A stretch of DNA of 18,423 bases from Verrucomicrobiales bacterium (GTDB lineage Bacteria > Verrucomicrobiota > Verrucomicrobiia > Verrucomicrobiales > Akkermansiaceae): contig PBTU01000004.1 in the NCBI GenBank assembly GCA_002729295.1, forward strand, positions 1 through 18,423. The letters run 5' to 3'. Positions within the stretch are counted from its first letter, which is position 1. The number at the start of each line of letters is the position of its first letter. Positions 14,142-18,423 of the stretch are shown piece by piece. A program made the translations under genes and the position numbers. Below the pieces are notes generated by a model, which did not search any database, was not told where the DNA came from, and was given only the letters and a program-made list of their open reading frames with translations.

Positions 14142-15509
14142 TTGAAACTTCGAATCACGACGATCATCGCATTGATGTTGCATCTTGGATGCGCCGAATC
14201 AGATCCAAATGACGCGGATGGAGACGCACCCACCGCTAGAGACCCATCGACTCGGTTGGTGCTCGACATGGGCGTCGGTCGCGATGCCTCAGGCACGCTC
14301 ATCACGGCCGATGCGACACCTGGCAATATGGACATCGACCGAGGTGATCCCGATTGCAGAGAATTGTATTACTGCCTGACACAATGCACGGAGTCTGTCT
14401 GTTCCCAAGCCTGTCGGACTGCGTCGACACCTGACGGCTCAGCGCTCTACGACGCCATCTATATGTGTGCTGCAGCAAATGAGTGTACGCAACGGGGCGG
14501 CGGATACATCGAAGAGTGCATGGATATGCATTGTACCGATGCAATTGAGGCGTGTATTGGACCCCCAGCACCGCCACCGCCTCCACCGATGGGGACAACC
14601 AGCTGCTCTGAGTTAGATGGCTGTCTTAGGCAATGCTCGAATGGCGACTTGAATTGTCGAGATCGATGCGTCGAAGCGGCATCGCCCATGGCCTTCGAGA
14701 CCCTTGTTGAATTGAGGACCTGCGATGACGAGGCCCCCTGCAGTCCAGCCGATGTCGCATGCATTCTTCGCGAATGCGAAGCGGAGTATATCGACTGTTA
14801 TGGCAGCATCGCTCGACCCGTGGGGAGTGCGACGTGTGACGAGCTCAACAGCTGCCTTTCCCAGTGCACCAATGGCGAACAAGCCTGCGCAAACATCTGT
14901 TATCGGATGTCCAGCGAACCAGCTTATAATGCGTTCCAAGGGATTTTAAGATGCATTCAATCAAGCGGATGTCCTGACGGTGATGGGCAATGCCACCAAC
15001 GGGTTTGTGAAGCACAATTTGAGACCTGCTTCGGCGCCGCAACACCACAACCCATGGGAACAATGAGTTGCCGCGAACTCAATACGTGCCTGCAGGCATG
15101 CCCAGACGGTGATGAGCTTTGCTTGAATAATTGCATCGGTCGCTCCACGCAAATGGCCTATGATGCCTTCCTGACGGCAGTGAACTGTATGAGAGATGCC
15201 AATCAATGCGCTGAGGATGATGCTGAGTGTCGTCGCATGGCCTGTGAGATGGAAATCGAAGGCTGTCTGGGGGCGCGTGCAGTGCCGATGGGGACACAGA
15301 CCTGCGGCCAGCTCAACGACTGTTTGGCCGGCTGTGCGGCTGGTGGAGATGCAAATTGTTCTGATGCGTGCATCCGAAATGCAAGCCCCGACGCTCTGCG
15401 ACGTCTCGAGAATGTATTGGAATGCATCGAGGCATCGGGGTGTCCTGACCAAGACGGTGCCTGCTACCAAAATCGCTGCGGACCCGAGATTCAAGCATGC
15501 GTCGGTTGA
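14142..15509 (+). CDS. Cys-rich lipoprotein with five copies of a ten-cysteine module
   Basis: This 455-residue exported protein starts with TTG. The signal MKLRITTIIALMLHLGC ends in a plausible but imperfect lipobox (Cys17). An Asp/Thr/Pro-rich linker reaches residue 71. Then come five modules at 72-138, 155-219, 232-296, 310-375 and 388-453. Each has ten Cys with spacing C-x5-C-x3-C-x(4-7)-C-x3-C-x17-C-x(5-6)-C-x(6-10)-C-x4-C-x6-C. The fifth gap is exactly 17 in every copy. Other shared features are a Leu at the third position after Cys1 and, in most copies, an Asn, Asp or Ser there (ELNSC, ELNTC, QLNDC), plus a P-[MV]-G-[TS]-x-x lead-in before modules 2 to 5. Outside the Cys frame the copies are divergent. 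Even Cys numbers suggest five disulfides per module. I do not recognise the module. A polyproline stretch separates modules 1 and 2. The function is unknown; surface scaffold or binding protein is inference. Confidence 0.85.
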   Translation: MKLRITTIIALMLHLGCAESDPNDADGDAPTARDPSTRLVLDMGVGRDASGTLITADATPGNMDIDRGDPDCRELYYCLTQCTESVCSQACRTASTPDGSALYDAIYMCAAANECTQRGGGYIEECMDMHCTDAIEACIGPPAPPPPPPMGTTSCSELDGCLRQCSNGDLNCRDRCVEAASPMAFETLVELRTCDDEAPCSPADVACILRECEAEYIDCYGSIARPVGSATCDELNSCLSQCTNGEQACANICYRMSSEPAYNAFQGILRCIQSSGCPDGDGQCHQRVCEAQFETCFGAATPQPMGTMSCRELNTCLQACPDGDELCLNNCIGRSTQMAYDAFLTAVNCMRDANQCAEDDAECRRMACEMEIEGCLGARAVPMGTQTCGQLNDCLAGCAAGGDANCSDACIRNASPDALRRLENVLECIEASGCPDQDGACYQNRCGPEIQACVG

Positions 15510-15629
15510 GCATTAGGGACACGACATCTCATCGACCATTGCACGGCATATCTGCCTGATGCATGCACCCGCCCTGGTGGATATTTTGAAAACCTATACA
15601 TGGTCGTCTGGCCATTCAATGGGACAGGA

Positions 15630-16853
15630 ATGAGTCTCATCCAATCGACCGTTAAATGGTTTATAGACTCTGGTGTACACTCAGAGATGGCCGAGGCCGA
15701 TACAAAATACATCCGTTTTCTAAATGCTACGCTGGTCTTATTTGGACTGGGGCAGATCCCCATCTTGGCCCTCTTAATCAACTTCGAGATGTGGTTTCAG
15801 CTGGCGACCAATTTCGGCGCCTTGGCGCTCTGTGGGCTCGGTTTTATTCTCAATCGGCAGGGGCACCACTTGGCGGCTAAAATCATGGTAATTTTGGTCG
15901 TCACGGCCAACACAGCCTACTTTTCAAGCTTACTTGGCTCCAGTGCACCCACCCACTTTTGGTTGATTCCCGCAGCCGTCATCGGTGTCTTGGCATTTAA
16001 ACCACGGGAATGGATATGGGCCGTCGCATTGGTGGGCTTGTCGGTCCTGCTTTTCGCAGGCTTCGAGTTTAGCTACATGAGCATTGAGCCAGTGGTCAAA
16101 CTCTTCGACAATTCCATGGATGAACTGCAGTCTGCTCACGGGTCCACAGTGGCTTCAATGATTCTGACTCTGGTCCTGGTCGGCATGATGCATCGCAGAT
16201 TCTTGAAGTCAGAAACAGCGCTCTCCGACGAAAAGGCCCAGTCGGACCGGCTTCTTCGGGCGATCCTTCCTGATGAGATTGCCGAGGAGTTGCGGACAAC
16301 GGGTACGACGCAAGCTGTACGCCATGAGGATGTCTCGATTCTATTTGCCGATCTTGTGGGATTCACTCCCCTATCCGCCTCGATGCCTGCAGAAGATGTT
16401 GTGCATTTACTGGCGCAGATTTTTGAACGCTTTGACACCCTGATCGAGACCTGTGGCGTTGAAAAGATTAAGACCATTGGAGACGCATACATGGTGGCTG
16501 GCGGTGTCCCGAAGCACAGTCCAGACCATGCTCGTCGGCTCGCTCGATGCGCCGTTGGTATGCTGGACAGTCTAGACCAATTCAATCGTCAATCGGGTCA
16601 CACCTTAGCGCTTCGGATCGGTTTGCACCGAGGTCCTGCGGTCGCCGGTGTGATCGGCACCACAAAGTTCGCCTACGACCTATGGGGTGAATCCGTCAAT
16701 CTGGCCGCCCGACTCGAATCAAGCGGCGCACCCGGGCGAATCCATGTCTCCGATGCTTTTCGAAACGGTTTGGAGCCAGAGGTCAACTTCGAGACCCGCG
16801 GTGAAATCACACTCAAGGGCGTGGGCCCGACTCAGACCCATTGGTTGGTCTAA
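15630..16853 (+). CDS. Class III adenylate cyclase with six-helix membrane domain
   Basis: This 407-residue inner-membrane protein converts ATP to cyclic AMP. Residues about 25-190 hold six hydrophobic segments (for example FLNATLVLFGLGQIPILALL, MVILVVTANTAYFSSLL, MILTLVLVGMMHRRF). A linker with the LLRAILPDEIAEEL cyclase-transducer-like stretch leads to a class III catalytic domain (about 235-407). Metal-binding Asp241 (FADLVGFT) and Asp285 (IGDAYM) are present. So are adenine-selecting Lys279 (EKIKTIGD) and Asp350 (YDLWGE), and transition-state Asn357 and Arg361 (VNLAAR). The catalytic set is therefore complete, to be assembled across a homodimer, and Lys/Asp favours ATP over GTP. I chose the ATG at 15630 because GGGACAGGA precedes it and the relatives start near W-F-I-D-x-G; an ATG at 15600 adds ten residues. 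It lies 120 bp after a Cys-rich lipoprotein gene; a shared transcript is possible. Confidence 0.9.
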   Translation: MSLIQSTVKWFIDSGVHSEMAEADTKYIRFLNATLVLFGLGQIPILALLINFEMWFQLATNFGALALCGLGFILNRQGHHLAAKIMVILVVTANTAYFSSLLGSSAPTHFWLIPAAVIGVLAFKPREWIWAVALVGLSVLLFAGFEFSYMSIEPVVKLFDNSMDELQSAHGSTVASMILTLVLVGMMHRRFLKSETALSDEKAQSDRLLRAILPDEIAEELRTTGTTQAVRHEDVSILFADLVGFTPLSASMPAEDVVHLLAQIFERFDTLIETCGVEKIKTIGDAYMVAGGVPKHSPDHARRLARCAVGMLDSLDQFNRQSGHTLALRIGLHRGPAVAGVIGTTKFAYDLWGESVNLAARLESSGAPGRIHVSDAFRNGLEPEVNFETRGEITLKGVGPTQTHWLV

Positions 16854-16873
16854 TGAGGTGGGAATCAGGAGTA

Positions 16874-16900
16874 CCAGACCGCTTCTAGCAAACGGTTTGG
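16874..16900. terminator. Hairpin between converging cyclase and lipoprotein genes
   Basis: CCAGACCG (16874-16881) and CGGTTTGG (16893-16900) pair over 8 positions with one G-U and an 11-nt loop. A small GCTC/GAGC stem follows. Its position between convergent stops fits a bidirectional terminator, but there is no U-tract. Confidence 0.3.
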
Positions 16901-16965
16901 GCTCACTGAGCAAACGAAAACTAAATTCACGGCCTGTACATCGGTCGCAAACGCCATGTCGAGAT

Positions 16966-18300
16966 TCAGGGAGGAGGCGGAGGTCCTGGCTCGTTTTCTC
17001 CAGCAGCCGCATTCGCACACATTTCCATGGCGTCATTATCGCAGACGCCGTTGGCGAGATGACGTTGCCCACACGCAAGGATCTCATCGGAGTCAGGATC
17101 TTGGCTGCAGCCCTGTATGCACTCCTGGAGAGCCATGAGTGGGAAAATACCGCATTCGACACCAGTGTTACATAATTCAACACATTCGGGCCGCTCTGGC
17201 CCGTTGGGGCCGCCACCTCCATTTTGAAGGCAGCCCTGCAACCCGTCATTATCACACACACCGTTGTCGAGATGGATGCGTGCGCAGTTGAGCACTTGCT
17301 CGGGGACAGGATCGCGTTCGCACGTTTGAATACAGGTGCCGAGTTGAGCCAAGGGAACCTCGTTACACTGAACTTGAATTCCACAAAACTCAGCGCATTG
17401 CCCTGGTGCAGCGGGACCATCGACACCGCACCATCCAGTACAAACGTCCGGACAAGGCCCACCATTTGCACAATCCGGATGATTTAAACAAACCTCATCG
17501 GCATTACAGGTCAGGTCACCCGGGCACCCATCATCACTAAAGCAGAGCTGCGCACAGACACCGTCAGGTCGCCGGATCTGTCCGTCGAGGCAGTCCGGCT
17601 GTCCTTGGCAAGGGCCTACGGAATCAACGGCTATGCCCGCACAATCAGCGAAGCATTGATTGTCATAGGTATTGCCATCTTCGCCGCAAACCGGGTTGAA
17701 GATTTCCGGACACTCACATTGACCTTGAGCATCATCGATACACCTAAAAAGCGTCTCAGGAACACAAATCTGTGGTTCGAGTAAATTCTCTTCGATACAA
17801 CGAATGATCTGGTCTCGATTGGGATCGCCCTCGCACCCGACAAGGCAGCCCTCCGCGAAGTCAGGGGGCAGTTGAGCTGCGGGGCAGAGATCGGCGACAT
17901 CACGACACAGTTGCCCACAATTGCGAGGCATTATACCACCGCCGGCACCGCCCGCACCGCCTTCGGCTCCAGCACCACCGGCACCACCTTCGGCTCCAGA
18001 ACCACCAGCACCACCTTCGGCTCCAGCACCGCCGGCACCGCCTTCGGCTCCAGCACCACCGGCACCGCCTTCAGCTCCAGCACCACCGGCACCGCCTTCA
18101 GCTCCAGCACCACCGGCACCGCCTTCGGCTCCAGCACCACCGGCACCGCCTTCTGCACCGGCACCACCGGCACCGCCTTCTGCACCGGCACCACCAGCAC
18201 CCGCATCGGAATCGGCGACGGATGAGGCTGATTTTATCTCGCAACCATAAAAAGAAAGAGCCAGCGCAGCGGCCAACCAAAGTTTGTGAATGCTTGGCAT
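16966..18300 (-). CDS. Cys-rich lipoprotein with Gly/Ala/Glu repeat, three eight-Cys modules and a Kazal-like domain
   Basis: This 444-residue protein has a signal MPSIHKLWLAAALALSFYGC (Cys20; lipobox imperfect but position right). A Gly/Ala/Glu tract (34-122) holds nine 9-residue repeats of type AEGGAGGAG. Then come module A (128-187), a Kazal-type domain (195-231, with C-x-CP-x6-C-GEDGNTYDNQ-C), a Cys-rich stretch (237-291), module B (302-357), module C (373-428) and a polyproline tail. Modules A, B and C share eight Cys: C-x3-C-x(5-6)-C-x(10-12)-C-x3-C-x11-C-x(9-10)-C-x7-C; B and C match exactly in spacing. Kazal domains are known protease inhibitors, so inhibition of foreign or own proteases is possible. 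I do not recognise the eight-Cys module. The ATG at 18300 is preferred over one at 18360, because the signal peptide starts here and the longer form would overlap the promoter candidate. Confidence 0.85.
   Translation of the reverse strand: MPSIHKLWLAAALALSFYGCEIKSASSVADSDAGAGGAGAEGGAGGAGAEGGAGGAGAEGGAGGAGAEGGAGGAGAEGGAGGAGAEGGAGGAGAEGGAGGSGAEGGAGGAGAEGGAGGAGGGIMPRNCGQLCRDVADLCPAAQLPPDFAEGCLVGCEGDPNRDQIIRCIEENLLEPQICVPETLFRCIDDAQGQCECPEIFNPVCGEDGNTYDNQCFADCAGIAVDSVGPCQGQPDCLDGQIRRPDGVCAQLCFSDDGCPGDLTCNADEVCLNHPDCANGGPCPDVCTGWCGVDGPAAPGQCAEFCGIQVQCNEVPLAQLGTCIQTCERDPVPEQVLNCARIHLDNGVCDNDGLQGCLQNGGGGPNGPERPECVELCNTGVECGIFPLMALQECIQGCSQDPDSDEILACGQRHLANGVCDNDAMEMCANAAAGENEPGPPPPP
17941..18183 (-). 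repeat. 27-bp minisatellite, nine copies, coding AEGGAGGAG
   Basis: Nine in-frame 27-bp copies encode the flexible linker behind the lipid-anchor Cys. One copy has Ser for Ala. The two copies nearest the N-terminus use a different Gly/Ala/Glu codon block (TTCTGCACCGG on the plus strand) from the other seven (TTCGGCTCC or TTCAGCTCC), so there are two subtypes. Confidence 0.9.
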
Positions 18301-18330
18301 GGTGTCATCCCAATTAAGTTTTGTGGTCGC

Positions 18331-18360
18331 ACAATAGGCGTCATGGTGTGTCTTTAGCAA
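18331..18360 (-). promoter_or_regulatory. Possible promoter of the eight-Cys lipoprotein gene
   Basis: Read on the minus strand, TTGCTA (18355-18360) and TATTGT (18331-18336) are separated by 18 bp, each with about four consensus matches. The start point would lie about 25 bp before the ATG at 18300. Confidence 0.3.
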
Positions 18361-18423
18361 GTTTAGGTCCCATCTTAGTCGGTCGGCTCTTGTAAACCCG
18401 GATGTGTCGAGACCTGACCGTTT

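Noticed and set aside
16687..17471. Overlapping frames across the cyclase and lipoprotein 3-prime ends (16687-17175 plus, 16719-17471 minus)
   Set aside because: They overlap two genes with clear domain or Cys-framework evidence and show no coherent protein features.
17872..18250. Plus-strand Pro/Ala- and Thr/Gly-rich frames opposite the lipoprotein tether
   Set aside because: Produced by the 27-bp minisatellite on the opposite strand; no independent gene features.
18301..18360. ATG at 18360 as the start of the eight-Cys lipoprotein
   Set aside because: It would bury the signal peptide 20 residues in and overlap the promoter candidate.

Overview
The window carries nine protein-coding genes that I can support. 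I found no RNA genes, insertion sequences, phage genes or CRISPR array. The protein styles suggest a predatory or surface-rich deltaproteobacterium-like organism of the Myxococcota/Bradymonadales type. The evidence is a Myxococcus-type Cys repeat in a secreted giant protein, lipoproteins with Gly/Ala/Glu or Asp-rich linkers just after the lipid cysteine, a Kazal-like module, PKD domains and a membrane-bound class III cyclase. This placement is inference from style; no marker gene is present. Seven of the nine products look exported, one is a polytopic membrane protein, and only the thioesterase looks cytosolic.

Layout. 41-463 (-): small hotdog thioesterase. 686-1363 (-): exported YkuD_2-type L,D-transpeptidase-like protein. 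A 355-bp divergent gap (1364-1718) leads to 1719-3494 (+), an exported serine hydrolase of the class A beta-lactamase fold with all three active-site motifs. 3730-8937 (+) is a 1735-residue secreted multidomain protein with PKD-like domains, a Myxo Cys repeat, an Asp-box propeller, an Arg/Gly loop and a Vgb-like propeller. It runs toward 9015-10880 (-), a lipoprotein with an EGF-like Cys cluster and a GH43/GH32/GH130-like propeller. A 332-bp divergent gap (10881-11212) leads to 11213-13933 (+), a collagen-stalk plus beta-helix surface fibre. 14142-15509 (+) is a Cys-rich lipoprotein built of five copies of a ten-cysteine module. 15630-16853 (+) is a six-helix membrane adenylate cyclase. 16966-18300 (-) is a second Cys-rich lipoprotein with a 27-bp minisatellite, three copies of an eight-cysteine module and a Kazal-like domain.

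How the genes relate. Most sit as single transcription units with their own intergenic regions, so no operon or pathway is obvious. Two genes, the L,D-transpeptidase and the beta-lactamase-fold hydrolase, point to the cell wall. The rest are mainly display or adhesion proteins and carbohydrate-binding or carbohydrate-processing propellers. The cyclase is flanked on both sides by Cys-rich lipoproteins; whether that is functional cannot be read from the sequence.

The most unusual content is the pair of multi-copy cysteine modules with strict spacing (14142-15509 and 16966-18300), which I cannot match to a family I know, and the 76-triplet uninterrupted collagen stalk joined to a tailspike-like beta-helix (11213-13933). 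Promoter-like extended -10 elements precede the giant gene and the collagen gene, and a strong -10 precedes the ten-Cys lipoprotein gene.
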